Shown: piece by piece, positions 15,215 to 29,593 of the stretch
Numbering within the stretch: position 1 is the stretch's first letter
Layout: every line of letters begins with the position of its first letter
Assembly: GCA_001429555.1 (NCBI GenBank)
Contig: LMSR01000017.1
Location: 124,001-188,000, forward strand
Length of the DNA stretch: 64,000 nucleotides
Direction: 5' to 3'
Origin: Nocardioides sp. Soil797
GTDB lineage: Bacteria > Actinomycetota > Actinomycetes > Propionibacteriales > Nocardioidaceae
Position numbers and translations under genes: made by a program
The notes under the pieces: model-generated
Database searches by the model: none
What the model saw: the letters and a program-made list of their open reading frames with translations, nothing else
What the model was told of the DNA's origin: nothing

Positions 15215-17388
15215 TCAGCCCCGACCTGGCGCAGCCAGACCGTGGCCAGCGGTGGCACCACGATCGTCGCGCGCGACGGTTGGCCGGACCACTCGCCGGC
15301 CACGGCCTCGACCCGGCCGAGGTTGCCCACCCCGGAGCCGGAGTAGCCGGTCGCGTCGGTGTTGAGCACCTCTTCCCAGATGCCGGCCGCCGGCAGCCCG
15401 ATGACGTAGTCGTCGTGCGGCACGGGGGAGAAGTTGGCGACACAGACCAGCTGCGCAGCATCCGGTGCCCGGCGCACGAACGAGAAGACGTTGCGTTGCG
15501 CGTCGTTCGCGTCGAGCCAGGCGAAACCCGACGGGTCGTGGTCGGCAGCGAACAGCGCCGGGGTGTCGCGATAGACCGTGTTGAGGTCACGCACGAGGTG
15601 TTGCATGCCCTGGTGCTCGACGTGCTCGAGCAGCCACCAGTCGAGCTCGCGAGCCTCCGCCCACTCCGACTCCTGGCCCAGCTCACAGCCCATGAACAAC
15701 AGCTGCTTGCCCGGGTGTGCCCACTGCCAGGCCAGATAGGCGCGCAGGTTGGCCAGCTGCTGCCAACGGTCTCCGGGCATCTTGCGCAGCAGTGAGCCCT
15801 TTCCGTGCACCACTTCGTCGTGGGAGAGCGGCAGCACGTAGTTCTCCGCATAGGCGTAGACCATCGGGAAGGTGAGCTGGCCGTGGTGGTGGACCCGGTG
15901 CACGGTCTCCTGCTGCACGTAGGCGAGCGAGTCGTGCATCCAGCCCATGTTCCACTTGAAGCCGAAGCCCAGTCCGCCCTGGTCGGTGGCGCGGGTGACG
16001 CCGTCCCACGCCGTCGACTCCTCGGCGATCATCATCACGCCGGGGACCCGGCGGTAGACGGTGGCGTTGAGCTCCTGCAGGAACTGCACGGCCTCGAGGT
16101 TCTCCCGCCCACCGTGCACGTTCGGGGTCCACTCGCCGGGCTCGCGGGAGTAGTCGAGATAGAGCATCGAGGCCACCGCGTCGACCCGCAGGCCGTCGAC
16201 ATGGAACTCCTCGAGCCAGTAGAGCGCACTGGCGACGAGGAAGTTGCGCACCTCGTTGCGGCCGAAGTCGAAGATGTAGGTGCCCCACTCGGGGTGCTCG
16301 CCGAGCGACGGGTCGGGGTGCTCGTAGAGCGGTGTGCCGTCGAAGCGGGCCAGCGCGAACTCGTCCTTGGGGAAGTGCGCGGGCACCCAGTCGAGGAGTA
16401 CGCCGATGCCGGCCTGGTGGAAGCGATCGACCAACAGGCGCAGGCCGTCGGGGTCACCGAAGCGTGCAGTGGGGGCGAAGTAGGAGGTCACCTGATAGCC
16501 CCAGGACCCGCCGTAGGGGTGCTCCATGACCGGCATCAGCTCGACGTGGGTGAAGCCCAGGTCACGAACGTAGTCGACGAGCTCGTCGGCCAGCGCGGCG
16601 TAGTCGAGTGACTCGCCTCCGCGCTTGCGCCATGAGCCCAGGTGCACCTCGTAGACCGACATCGGGTCCTCGGTCGGCCGGTGCTGCATGCGCTGGCGCA
16701 GCCAGTGGTCGTCGCCCCAGGAGTACACCGACTCCGTGACGCGAGAGGCCGTCTGCGGCGGCACCTCGGTGGCAGAGGCAAGCGGGTCGGCCTTCTCGCG
16801 CCAGGTGCCGTCCGCACCCAGGAGGGAGAACTTGTAGGAGGCACCCGCCGTGACGTCGGGGAGGAACACCTCCCACACGCCTGAGCTGCCGAGCTGACGC
16901 ATCGGAGTGGTTCGCCCGTCCCAGCTGTTGAAGTCACCGATCACCCTCACCCCACGAGCATTCGGCGCCCACACGGCGAACGAGGTTCCGTGGGCGCCGC
17001 TGTCGTAGGTGTGCACGTGGGCGCCGAGCACGTGCCACAGCTGCTCGTGGCGGCCTTCGTTGATCAGGTGGAGGTCGGTCTCACCGAGGGTCGGCAGATA
17101 GCGGTACGGGTCGTCGTACGTCGTGGGGTCGCCGTCGTAGGCGACCGCGAGCCGGTAGTCCGGGACGTCGGAGATCGGTAGCTCGCCGACCCAGACGCCT
17201 TCGTGCTCGTGGGCCAGGGGAGTGCGCTCCTGGCCGTGCAGCACCTCGACGGAGGAGGCCAACGGCCGCAGCGTGCGCACGGTGACGGACCCTTCGTGCG
17301 GGTGTGCGCCGAGCACGGAGTGTGGGTCTCCGTGCCCGCCCTGGACCAGCAGGTCGAGCTCGGCTCGTTCGATCGGCTTGATCGCCAC
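15211..17388 (-). CDS. glgB: 1,4-alpha-glucan branching enzyme
   Basis: The 725-residue GH13 enzyme makes alpha-1,6 branches in glycogen. It has N-terminal carbohydrate-binding domains (residues 1-220), a TIM barrel and a C-terminal beta domain. The nucleophile region DGLRVDAVASML lies near residue 400, the acid/base Glu in MMIAEES near 454, and LPLSHDEVVHGKGS near 510-525; all are typical of GlgB. The gene follows the maltokinase gene by 14 bases and overlaps the phosphotransferase start. In this operon it branches the linear maltosyl chains made by GlgE. Confidence 0.95.
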   Translation of the reverse strand: MAIKPIERAELDLLVQGGHGDPHSVLGAHPHEGSVTVRTLRPLASSVEVLHGQERTPLAHEHEGVWVGELPISDVPDYRLAVAYDGDPTTYDDPYRYLPTLGETDLHLINEGRHEQLWHVLGAHVHTYDSGAHGTSFAVWAPNARGVRVIGDFNSWDGRTTPMRQLGSSGVWEVFLPDVTAGASYKFSLLGADGTWREKADPLASATEVPPQTASRVTESVYSWGDDHWLRQRMQHRPTEDPMSVYEVHLGSWRKRGGESLDYAALADELVDYVRDLGFTHVELMPVMEHPYGGSWGYQVTSYFAPTARFGDPDGLRLLVDRFHQAGIGVLLDWVPAHFPKDEFALARFDGTPLYEHPDPSLGEHPEWGTYIFDFGRNEVRNFLVASALYWLEEFHVDGLRVDAVASMLYLDYSREPGEWTPNVHGGRENLEAVQFLQELNATVYRRVPGVMMIAEESTAWDGVTRATDQGGLGFGFKWNMGWMHDSLAYVQQETVHRVHHHGQLTFPMVYAYAENYVLPLSHDEVVHGKGSLLRKMPGDRWQQLANLRAYLAWQWAHPGKQLLFMGCELGQESEWAEARELDWWLLEHVEHQGMQHLVRDLNTVYRDTPALFAADHDPSGFAWLDANDAQRNVFSFVRRAPDAAQLVCVANFSPVPHDDYVIGLPAAGIWEEVLNTDATGYSGSGVGNLGRVEAVAGEWSGQPSRATIVVPPLATVWLRQVGAE

Positions 17389-17402
17389 TCCGGATCTCCT
17401 CC

Positions 17403-18826
17403 TCAGGCCGTCAACCTGGCCAACCCGGCCAGCGGGATGGTCAGCCAGGACGGCCGGTTGCGGGCCTCATAGACACATTCGTAGACAGCCTTGTCGGCCT
17501 CGTAGGCGGCCAGCAGCAGCTGCTCGTCGGGGGTCAGCGCCCGGCCGGCGTAGGCGGTGACGAACGCGTTGCGGTTGCGCTCGGTCCACTCGGTGCCGCG
17601 GTGGGCGCGCTGGCGGGCCCCGGTGTCGTCGGATCCCTGGAACGCCCGTTGGACCACCGCCGACGCGTAGTCGAACGAGCGCAGCATGCCGGCCACGTCT
17701 CGCCAGGGCGAGTCGGGCAGGAGCCGTTCGGCCAGGGGCTTGGCCGGCTCTCCCTCGAAGTCGACGATCTTCCACCCCTTGACGGTGCGCAGGGTCTGCC
17801 CGAGGTGCAGGTCGCAGTGGATGCGTTGCACCCTCACGTCGTCCAACGAGACCAGGTGGCCGTAGATCTCCTGCAGACGAGTGGCGTGCTCGGCCAGCTC
17901 CGGCACCACCTCGCTCGCCTCGGCGAGGCGGTTCTGCATGGCCGCGGCCAGGGCAGCGAGACCGACCTGGTCGAAGGTCTCGGTCGGGAATGCCTCGGCC
18001 AGCATGTGGTGGGTCTCGGCCAGGGCCACGCCGAGCCGGTTGCTCTCGGCAGCGAAGTCACCGCCGACCTCGTCGGCATGCAGGTCGGCCTCGGCGAAGA
18101 GGTTGCGCACGCTGGTCTGCGCCAGTTCCCAGCCATCGCTGGCCGTGCGCAGGAACTGCTGCAGCATGGCCAGCTGGATGATGGCGTCGGAGGCCTCGTC
18201 GACGGTGTCGAGCCACCCGTAGAGCCCGGCCACATGGTCGGAGCCGGCTTCGGTCAGCACGTGGTGGATCTGGATGTCGGGATTCACCCCGGGGGTCACC
18301 TTGCGGAACACCTTCATCAGGCAGTCGTCACCGAAGGCCACCGACGAGTTCGACTGCTCACCGCTGAACAGGGTGGAGTGTGCGGTCAGGTCGAGCTCGT
18401 GGCCGGGCAGTCGGTGGAAGACCAGCAGGTCACGCCGACTGGCCGCAATCGACCCAGCATCTGCTCCGGCCCCGGTGCCGGCCTCTGCTCCGGCGTGGGC
18501 GAAGGCACTCAGCCACTGACCCATCGCGTCCTTGTCGTGCACCGCGTCGTACACGTGCGACGGCCCGAAGTCGGGGTCGTCCCAGACCCCGACCAGGGCG
18601 TGCGCGAGGCGGTCGTCGGGCTCGTCACGGAACGCGAGCGGCACCTGGTAGAGCTCGTGGTCGCCGTCGTCGTAGGTGATCTCGGCCAGGTCGATGGCCA
18701 CGCGCGGGCCGCCGTCGGTCACCGGCAGGATGCCCGTACGACGAGTGCCGGTGACGCTGAACGCGCGCCCCTTGCCGCCGAACCAACGTGCGGTCCCGAC
18801 GAACTCGGTCAGCTGGTCGAGGGCGG

Positions 18827-18830
<4 letters not shown>
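17403..18830 (-). CDS. mak: Maltokinase
   Basis: The 475-residue enzyme phosphorylates maltose to maltose-1-phosphate, the substrate of GlgE. It has the bacterial maltokinase N-terminal cap ([13 protein letters not shown]) and the APH-like catalytic part with [10 protein letters not shown] and the metal-binding [12 protein letters not shown]. The length fits Mak (about 450-480). The start GTG 18830 overlaps the treS stop as GTGA. In many actinobacteria mak is fused to treS, but here it is separate and coupled. An N-terminal extension of 62 codons is open but would overlap treS. Confidence 0.92.
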
Positions 18831-20577
<1,747 letters not shown>

Positions 20578-20581
<4 letters not shown>

Positions 20582-22572
20582 CGGGGGCTCCTCACGGTCA
20601 GGATGTGGGCCGGCTCGACCGACGGGTCGAGCCGGACGTAGTTGTGCTCGGTCCAGTTCCAGGTCTGGTCGGTGAGCTCGTCGTGCACGATGAAGGACTC
20701 GTGCGGGTCCAGGCCCAGCGCGGCCAGGTCGAGGTGCACCATCGTCTCCCGGGTGGCGTGCGGGTCGAGGTTGACCACCACGATGACGATGTCGGTCTCG
20801 GCGTGCTTGGAGAAGCAGAGGATCGAGTCGTCGTCGGTCGCGTGCACCGTCGCGTTGCGCAGCAGCTGCAGGGCAGGATGCGCCCGCCGCAGCTCGTTGA
20901 GCCGGGTGAGGTACGGCGCCAACGAGCGTCCCTCTGCCTCGGCTGCGGCCCAGTCCCGGATCCGGATCTGGTACTTCTCCGAGTCGAGGTATTCCTCCGA
21001 GCCCGGCTTGACCGCGACGTGCTCATAGAGCTCGAAACCTGCGTAGACACCCCAGCTGGGCGCCCCGAGTGCGGCCACCGTGGCCCGGATCCGGAACGCC
21101 GCGGGGCCGCCGTACTGCAGGGAGGCATGGAGGATGTCGGGGGTGTTCACGAACAGGTTGGGTCGCATCAGGTGGTCGGACTCGTGGGAGAGCTCGAGGA
21201 GGTAGTCGCCGAGCTCCTGCTTGCCCGTGCGCCAGGTGAAGTAGGTGTAGCTCTGGTGGTAGCCGATCGCGCCGAGGCCGTGCATCATCGCTGGGCGGGT
21301 GAAGGCCTCGGAGAGGAACAGCACCCCCGGGTCGAGCCGCCGCACCTCGGCCAGCAGGCGCTCCCAGAACGCGAGCGGCTTGGTGTGCGGGTTGTCGACG
21401 CGGAAGATGCGTACGCCGTGGCTCATCCAGTGGCGGACGACACGGAGCACCTCGGCGTAGATCCCGACAGGGTCGTTGTCGAAGTTGATCGGGTAGATGT
21501 CCTGGTACTTCTTCGGCGGGTTCTCCGCGTAGGCGATGGTGCCGTCGGCGCGGGTGGTGAACCACTCCGGGTGGGCCCCGACCCAGGGGTGGTCGGGGGC
21601 GCACTGCAGGGCCAGGTCGAGTGCCACCTCGAGACCTAGCTCGTCGGCCCGGGCCACGAAGGCGTCGAAGTCGTCGAGATCTCCGAGGTCGGGGTGGATC
21701 GCATCGTGACCGCCGTGGCGGCTGCCGATCGCCCACGGCGAACCGGTCCAGTCCGTGGGAGCCGGGTCGGCGACGGTGGAGGTGGAGGCCTCGTTGTTGG
21801 GCCCCTTGCGGTTCACCTCACCGATCGGGTGGATCGGCGGTAGATAGACGACGTCGAAGCCCATCGCGGCCACCCCGTCGAGGCGCTCGGCCGCAGTGCG
21901 GAACGTGCCGCTGGTGATCACGCCGGTGGTGGCGTCGCGAACGGCACCCTCGGAACGGGGGAAGAACTCGTACCAGCTGCCGAAGAGCGCGCGCTTCCGG
22001 TCGGCGTACGCCGGGTAGGGGCCCTCGACGGTCACCAGGTCGCGCAACGGGTTCGCGACCAGGAGTGCACGCAGGTCGGGCGACTGGAGGACCGCAAGCC
22101 GTGCCGGGACCGGGCGAGTCGCGTCGGTGGTGGCCTGGACGGCGCCGTTCAGCAGCGCGGTAGCGTCGGCGTCGGCCGGGTCCACGAGGGCGCGGACCCG
22201 CTCCAGCAGCAGGCGTCCCTCGGTGAACATCAGCTCGGTGTCGATGCCGGCCGGGATCTTGATGTCGGCGGCGTGCTGCCAGGTTGCCACCGGGTCCGAC
22301 CACGCATGGATCTCGAAGGTCCACGGTCCCTCGAGGTCGGGGGTCAACCAGGCGATCCAGTGGTCGGGCCGCGTCGGATCCGACTCCATCCTGACCGGCG
22401 CACGGCGCCTTCCGGCAGGGTCGGTGAGCACGACTTCGGCACCCAGCCTGTCGTGTCCTTCGCGGAAGACCGACGCGGTCACCGGGAACGGTTCGTGGAG
22501 CGTTGCCTTCGCCGGCTGTCGACCGAGGTCGACCACGGGTGTCACGTCCATAACGGGAATGCGTCCGACCAT
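20578..22572 (-). CDS. glgE: Alpha-1,4-glucan:maltose-1-phosphate maltosyltransferase
   Basis: The GH13_3 enzyme transfers maltosyl units from maltose-1-phosphate to growing alpha-glucan. It has an N-terminal beta domain, a helical insert at about 120-200 and the barrel with nucleophile Asp near residue 390 ([11 protein letters not shown]) and acid/base Glu near 420 ([10 protein letters not shown]). The ATG at 22572 gives 664 residues and an N-terminus [15 protein letters not shown] like known GlgE; the frame extends 15 codons further to a TTG. It heads the operon glgE-treS-mak-glgB. The 83-bp gap to the divergent glgP gene must hold both promoters. Confidence 0.95.
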
Positions 22573-22655
22573 GGGATCAGACTTGCCGATCAGCGGGTTG
22601 CACGCAAACGACTGCAAGGGGTGGCGTCCTCGACGGGAGCCGGTAGCGTCGAGGT

Positions 22656-25250
22656 GTGCGCGCCATTCGAAGGTTCACCGTCCAGCCCGTCCTCCCCGCA
22701 GCGCTCCTCCCACTGGGGGAGCTGGCCACCAACCTGCGCTGGTCGTGGCACCCACCGACACAGGATCTCTTCGCGGAGCTCGATGCCGAGGTGTGGGAGT
22801 CGGTGCACCACGATCCGGTGCGGCTGCTCGGTGCGGTCACCCGCGAACGGCTCGAGGAACTGGCCGGCGACCAGGGGTTCGTGGCCCGGGTCCACGCCGC
22901 CCACGAGGAGCTGCAGCGTTCCCTCACCGGTGACCGCTGGTTCCAGAAGTGGGCCCAGGACAACCCCGACGCCCCGACCTCGATCGCCTACTTCTCGCCG
23001 GAGTTCGGCATCACGGCCGTGCTGCCTCAGTATTCCGGCGGCCTGGGCATCCTGGCCGGTGACCATCTCAAGACCGCGTCCGACCTCGGCGTACCGGTCG
23101 TGGGTGTCGGGTTGCTCTATCGCCACGGCTACTTCCGTCAGCAGCTCTCCCGGGAGGGGTGGCAGGAGGAGTCCTACCCGGTGATGGATCCCGACGGGCT
23201 CCCGCTGTCACTGCTCAGGGAGACCGACGGCAGTCCGGTGCACATCACCATCTCGGTGCCCGGTGACTTCCCGCTCCGGGCCCGGGTCTGGATCGCCCGG
23301 GTGGGCAGGGTGCCGATGCTGCTGCTCGACACCGACATCGAGGAGAACCCCGGGGAGCTGCGCGAGGTCACCGACCGGTTGTACGGCGGCACCTCCGAGC
23401 ACCGCCTGCGCCAGGAGCTGTTGCTCGGCATCGGGGGAGTGCGTGCCCTGCGGGCCCACTCGCGCCTCACCGGGGCCCCGGACCCCGAGGTGTTCCACAC
23501 CAACGAGGGCCACGCCGGGTTCCTCGGGCTCGAACGGATCAGGGAGCTCACCGTCGACGACTCCGGGCCCCATCTCGACTTCGACACCGCGCTCGAGGTC
23601 TCGCGAGCGGGCACCGTGTTCACCACGCACACGCCCGTCCCGGCCGGCATCGACCGGTTCTCGCAGGAGCTGATCGGGCAGTACTTCGGCGGCTTCGACC
23701 ACTCAGGCGGACCGGTCCCGGGTGTACCCGTGGACCGGGTGCTGGCCCTGGGAGCGGAGGACTACGAGGGCGGAGACCCGAGTGTCTTCAACATGGCGGT
23801 GATGGGTTTTCGCCTCTCCCAACGGGCGAACGGCGTCTCCGAGCTGCACGGCCACGTCTCCCGCGGCATGTTCAACGGGCTGTGGTCGGGGTTCGACGAG
23901 ACCGACGTGCCGATCGGTTCGATCACCAACGGTGTGCACGCACCGACCTGGGTGGCCCGCGAGGTGTTCGGCCTGGCGGTGCAGGCTGGTGCCGACGTCA
24001 CCTCCGACGCCCCGGAGCTGTGGGACGTGGTCGACCAGGTGTCGTCGACGCAGATCTGGACGGTCAAGCGCCGGCTGCGTGAGGCGCTGGTGCACGATGC
24101 CCGCCGACGAATCCGCGCCTCGTGGGAGCACCGTGGCGCCGCGCCGGCCGAGCTCGGTTGGATCGAGACCGCCCTCGACCCCGACGTGCTGACCATCGGC
24201 TTCGCGCGCCGGGTCCCGTCGTACAAGCGACTGACGCTCATGCTGCGCGACCCGGAACGGCTCAAGCGGATCCTGCTCGACCCCGAGCGACCCGTGCAGC
24301 TGGTGATCGCCGGCAAGTCCCACCCCGCCGACGACGGCGGCAAGCGGCTGATCCAGGAGATCGTCCGCTTCGCCGACGACCCGGAGGTCAGGGGCCGCAT
24401 CGTCTTCCTGCCCAACTACGACATCGCCATGGCCCAGCCGCTGTATCCCGGTTGCGACGTCTGGCTCAACAATCCGTTGCGCCCCTACGAGGCGTGCGGG
24501 ACCTCCGGCATGAAGGCGGCACTCAACGGCGGCCTGAACCTGTCGATCCTCGATGGCTGGTGGGACGAGTGGTACGACGGTCGCAACGGCTGGGCGATCC
24601 CCTCTGCGGACGGGGTCGACGACCCCGACCGGCGCGACGACATCGAGGCCCATGCGCTCTACGACCTGATCGAGAACGAGATCGCGCCACGCTTCTACGA
24701 CGTCGACGACTCGGGAGTGCCGTCCCGCTGGATCGAGATGGTGCGTCACACCCTCAAGTCGCTGGGTCCCAAGGTGCTCTCGACGCGCATGGTGCGCGAC
24801 TACGTCGAGAAGCTCTATGCCCCGGCGGCCCGATCTGCGCGCTCGCTCGCCGATCACTCCGTCGCCGCCGACTTCGCGAGCTGGAAGGACCGGGTGCGTG
24901 CCGGCTGGCACGCGGTGCGTGTCGAGCACGTCGAGTCCCACGGTGTCGCTGACACCCCGGAGGTGGGCTCACCGCTGTCGGTGCGGGCCTTCGTCGCTCT
25001 CGGGAGCCTCACCCCGGAGGACGTCGTGGTCCAGCTGGTGCACGGCACCATCGGCCCCGACGACGCGTTGAGTGCCGTCGACATCGAGGACCTGCACCTG
25101 GTGGAGTCCTACGAGGGCGGCCGTCACCGGTTCGACGCGACCATCGCGCTGGACCGATCGGGCCCGTTCGGCTACTCGGTCCGCGTGCTGCCGCGGCACG
25201 AGCAGCTGGCCTCCGGCGCCGAGCTCGGGTTGCTCGCCCTGCCGGACTGA
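22656..25250 (+). CDS. glgP: Alpha-glucan (glycogen/maltodextrin) phosphorylase
   Basis: The 864-residue GT35 enzyme releases glucose-1-phosphate from the non-reducing ends of alpha-glucan. It shows SPEFGITAVLPQYSGGLGILAGDH near residues 112-135, the pyridoxal-phosphate region EACGTSGMKAALNG near 615, and the actinobacterial-type N-terminal DUF3417 domain (LGELATNLRWSWHP). The start is GTG 22656. It is transcribed divergently from glgE and degrades the polymer that operon makes. The end of the gene is followed by two copies of the GCACGTGC repeat. Confidence 0.94.
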   Translation: MRAIRRFTVQPVLPAALLPLGELATNLRWSWHPPTQDLFAELDAEVWESVHHDPVRLLGAVTRERLEELAGDQGFVARVHAAHEELQRSLTGDRWFQKWAQDNPDAPTSIAYFSPEFGITAVLPQYSGGLGILAGDHLKTASDLGVPVVGVGLLYRHGYFRQQLSREGWQEESYPVMDPDGLPLSLLRETDGSPVHITISVPGDFPLRARVWIARVGRVPMLLLDTDIEENPGELREVTDRLYGGTSEHRLRQELLLGIGGVRALRAHSRLTGAPDPEVFHTNEGHAGFLGLERIRELTVDDSGPHLDFDTALEVSRAGTVFTTHTPVPAGIDRFSQELIGQYFGGFDHSGGPVPGVPVDRVLALGAEDYEGGDPSVFNMAVMGFRLSQRANGVSELHGHVSRGMFNGLWSGFDETDVPIGSITNGVHAPTWVAREVFGLAVQAGADVTSDAPELWDVVDQVSSTQIWTVKRRLREALVHDARRRIRASWEHRGAAPAELGWIETALDPDVLTIGFARRVPSYKRLTLMLRDPERLKRILLDPERPVQLVIAGKSHPADDGGKRLIQEIVRFADDPEVRGRIVFLPNYDIAMAQPLYPGCDVWLNNPLRPYEACGTSGMKAALNGGLNLSILDGWWDEWYDGRNGWAIPSADGVDDPDRRDDIEAHALYDLIENEIAPRFYDVDDSGVPSRWIEMVRHTLKSLGPKVLSTRMVRDYVEKLYAPAARSARSLADHSVAADFASWKDRVRAGWHAVRVEHVESHGVADTPEVGSPLSVRAFVALGSLTPEDVVVQLVHGTIGPDDALSAVDIEDLHLVESYEGGRHRFDATIALDRSGPFGYSVRVLPRHEQLASGAELGLLALPD

Positions 25251-25260
25251 CCTTCGGTCA

Positions 25261-25343
25261 CGTCACAACCTCGCACGTGCTTGCTCGTGACGGTGGATCG
25301 ACGCCGGCACGAGTCACAACCTTGCACGTGCTTGATCGTGACG
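25261..25343. repeat. Two direct copies of the GCACGTGC-family repeat
   Basis: Copy 2 is 25261-25292 and copy 3 is 25313-25343. They share GTCACAACC, GCACGTGCTTG and TCGTGACG and differ at only a few positions. Each can fold through GTCAC/GTGAC. An inverted 30-bp copy lies at 310-339. All lie between convergent genes (here glgP and the channel gene). Confidence 0.72.
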
Positions 25344-25380
25344 GCGTACGACGCGGGCTCGGCCTTGCTACTCGCCCTTG

Positions 25381-26184
25381 CTACTCGGGCTTCTCGTCGG
25401 TTTGCTGGACAGGCTCGTCGTCCGACCGTTGCGCCTCGACCTGTTCCGTCACGTGCTCGGTGGCCGGCGGTTCCCAGGCGCTGGCCTCGACAGCCGCCTC
25501 CTCGCTCCGAGTGGTCACGCGCGCGGCGCGGGCACTGAGCAGTGCGATGATGCGCGCGACGACGAGGGCCAGGTAGAGCATGCCGGCAATCTGCTCGACC
25601 ATCACGAAGGCCCGCGCCTGCGGTTCCACCGGCACGATGTCGGAGAGCCCGGTGCTGGTCAGGGTGGTCACCGAGAGGAACAGCAGCTCGATCCACGTGC
25701 GGGGGTCACCGGAGTCCACCGCGGCAATGAAGGAGTCGGGCCAGATGATCTGGGTCGCGGCGTACACGTAGGCGAAGGCCCACGCGACGACGGTGAACGT
25801 GGCCCCGGTGGCATACACCTCGTCGGTGGTCACGACGTCGTCGGAGAACATGTAACGGATCAGTGCGTACGCCGTGTAGAAGTAGAAGATCGCGTGAAGG
25901 ATCGCCGACCAGAGCGCCACTCCCTCGTTGTCCGGCATGGTGACCTCGATGATGGTCAGCACCGTCACGGGGACGCCGATGGTCGCGGCCACCCAGCTCA
26001 GGGCCGGTGTCATTCGGATCGCCATCACCGCGATCACCAGCACCACAAGGGCAAACGTGCTGAACGCCGCACGTCCCACCGGTTGGTCGCCGAGGAACGG
26101 GTAGACCACGATCCCCAGCAGCTGAACGAACAACAGCACCGCCGACGGGTGCCGGCGGGTCTGTCGGATCCAGTTCGAGACCAT
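25381..26184 (-). CDS. Ion channel-family protein (K+ channel-like)
   Basis: The 267-residue protein has about five to six membrane spans. Residues 160-215 carry a two-helix pore module: a pore helix, the filter-like TTLTSTGLSDIVPV, and a final span VMVEQIAGMLYLALVVARII. The filter TSTGLSD departs from the canonical TVGYGD, so K+ selectivity is uncertain. The cytoplasmic tail (about 225-267) is acidic and disordered. The start ATG 26184 lies 8 bases after the glgX stop on the same strand, so the two may be co-transcribed. Confidence 0.8.
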   Translation of the reverse strand: MVSNWIRQTRRHPSAVLLFVQLLGIVVYPFLGDQPVGRAAFSTFALVVLVIAVMAIRMTPALSWVAATIGVPVTVLTIIEVTMPDNEGVALWSAILHAIFYFYTAYALIRYMFSDDVVTTDEVYATGATFTVVAWAFAYVYAATQIIWPDSFIAAVDSGDPRTWIELLFLSVTTLTSTGLSDIVPVEPQARAFVMVEQIAGMLYLALVVARIIALLSARAARVTTRSEEAAVEASAWEPPATEHVTEQVEAQRSDDEPVQQTDEKPE

Positions 26185-26192
26185 CGCGTTCC

Positions 26193-28367
<2,175 letters not shown>

Positions 28368-28605
28368 TGTCCACGACAGGGCTCGCAGTGGGCATCACCG
28401 GGAGTTCGTCGTGTGTCCGGCGCCCCGTGCACGCGCCCGCCGTGTTGTCGAGCCCTCGACGGACCTCCGCCCACCTTCGAGTCTCCGCCTTGCGGCGCAC
28501 GCACTCGGAGCACGGGCCGACCTCGACGAACCCCCGGAGACGCCCACGAGTCACTGATCTAGAGTCGCAACCGTCACCAACACACGCGACAGGAGCGTCA
28601 AGACC

Positions 28606-29403
28606 ATGGTCAGTTCCGACACCGCCCGGGAGTTCGTCAACCTCGAGGTGGCCGACGGTGTGGGCACGATCCGCATCGACCGTCCCAAGATGAACGCGCT
28701 GAACGCGCAGGTCCAGGAGGAGATCCGTTCCTGTGCCCAGGAGGCGACCGAGCGCGCCGACGTCAAGGCCGTCGTCGTCTACGGCGGTGAGCGGGTCTTC
28801 GCGGCCGGCGCCGACGTCAAGGAGATGGCCGACATGTCCTACACCGAGATGGTCGATCGCTCGGCGGGGCTGCAGTCTGCCTTCACAGCCGTGGCCAAGA
28901 TTCCCAAGCCCGTCGTCGCGGCAGTCACCGGCTTCGCACTCGGCGGCGGCTGCGAGCTGGCCATGTGCGCCGACGTACGCATCGCTGCCGACAACGCCAC
29001 CCTGGGTCAGCCCGAGATCCTGCTCGGCATCATCCCGGGTGCCGGCGGCACCCAGCGGTTGACCCGACTGGTCGGTCCCAGCAAGGCGAAGGACATAATC
29101 TTCACGGGCCGCTTCGTCAAGGCCGACGAGGCACTCGCCATCGGTCTGGTCGACCGGGTGGTGCCGGCCGACGACGTGTACGTCGAGGCCGTCACGTGGG
29201 CCTCGCAGTTCGCCAACGCCGCGACGTACGCCGTCCGCGCGGCGAAGGAGTCGATCGACCGGGGTCTCGAGGTGGATCTCGAGACGGGTCTGGAGATCGA
29301 GCGGGTGCAGTTCGCCGCCCTGTTCGCGACCGAGGACGGCCGCATCGGGATGCAGTCGTTCGTCGAGAACGGTCCGGGCAAGGCGCAGTTCAAGGGCGCC
29401 TGA
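28606..29403 (+). CDS. Enoyl-CoA hydratase/isomerase family protein
   Basis: The 265-residue crotonase-fold enzyme probably hydrates short-chain enoyl-CoA (crotonyl-CoA type). The oxyanion-hole strand AAGADVKEM is near 66-74. The two catalytic glutamates are at 117 (GGGCELAM) and 137 (GQPEILLGI), spaced 20 residues as in true hydratases. The start ATG 28606 has AGGAGC upstream. It is divergent from glgX and stands alone. With etfBA 2 kb downstream it belongs to fatty-acid or CoA-ester catabolism. Confidence 0.9.
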   Translation: MVSSDTAREFVNLEVADGVGTIRIDRPKMNALNAQVQEEIRSCAQEATERADVKAVVVYGGERVFAAGADVKEMADMSYTEMVDRSAGLQSAFTAVAKIPKPVVAAVTGFALGGGCELAMCADVRIAADNATLGQPEILLGIIPGAGGTQRLTRLVGPSKAKDIIFTGRFVKADEALAIGLVDRVVPADDVYVEAVTWASQFANAATYAVRAAKESIDRGLEVDLETGLEIERVQFAALFATEDGRIGMQSFVENGPGKAQFKGA

Positions 29404-29420
29404 AACTTGGGAACCCGCGG

Positions 29421-29495
29421 CCACACCAACATGCACAACGGCCCGGAACTGACTGATTCGAGGTGATTTCGGTCGTTGTGCATCTTGGCGTGGTC
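29421..29495 (+). terminator. Long imperfect hairpin after the enoyl-CoA hydratase gene
   Basis: Positions 29421-29443 pair with 29471-29495 over about 23 bp with three mismatches (common core ATGCACAACG/CGTTGTGCAT). There is no T-run. It lies 18 bases after the stop codon and probably ends the transcript. Confidence 0.55.
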
Positions 29496-29593
29496 GCTCC
29501 GGCGAATCTTGACCCGCGCGTGACCCTTGCCCCGCCGGGACGTTGTCCGTATATCGTGCCGTGACCGGCGTGCGAGGAGTGGAGGGATCGGCT

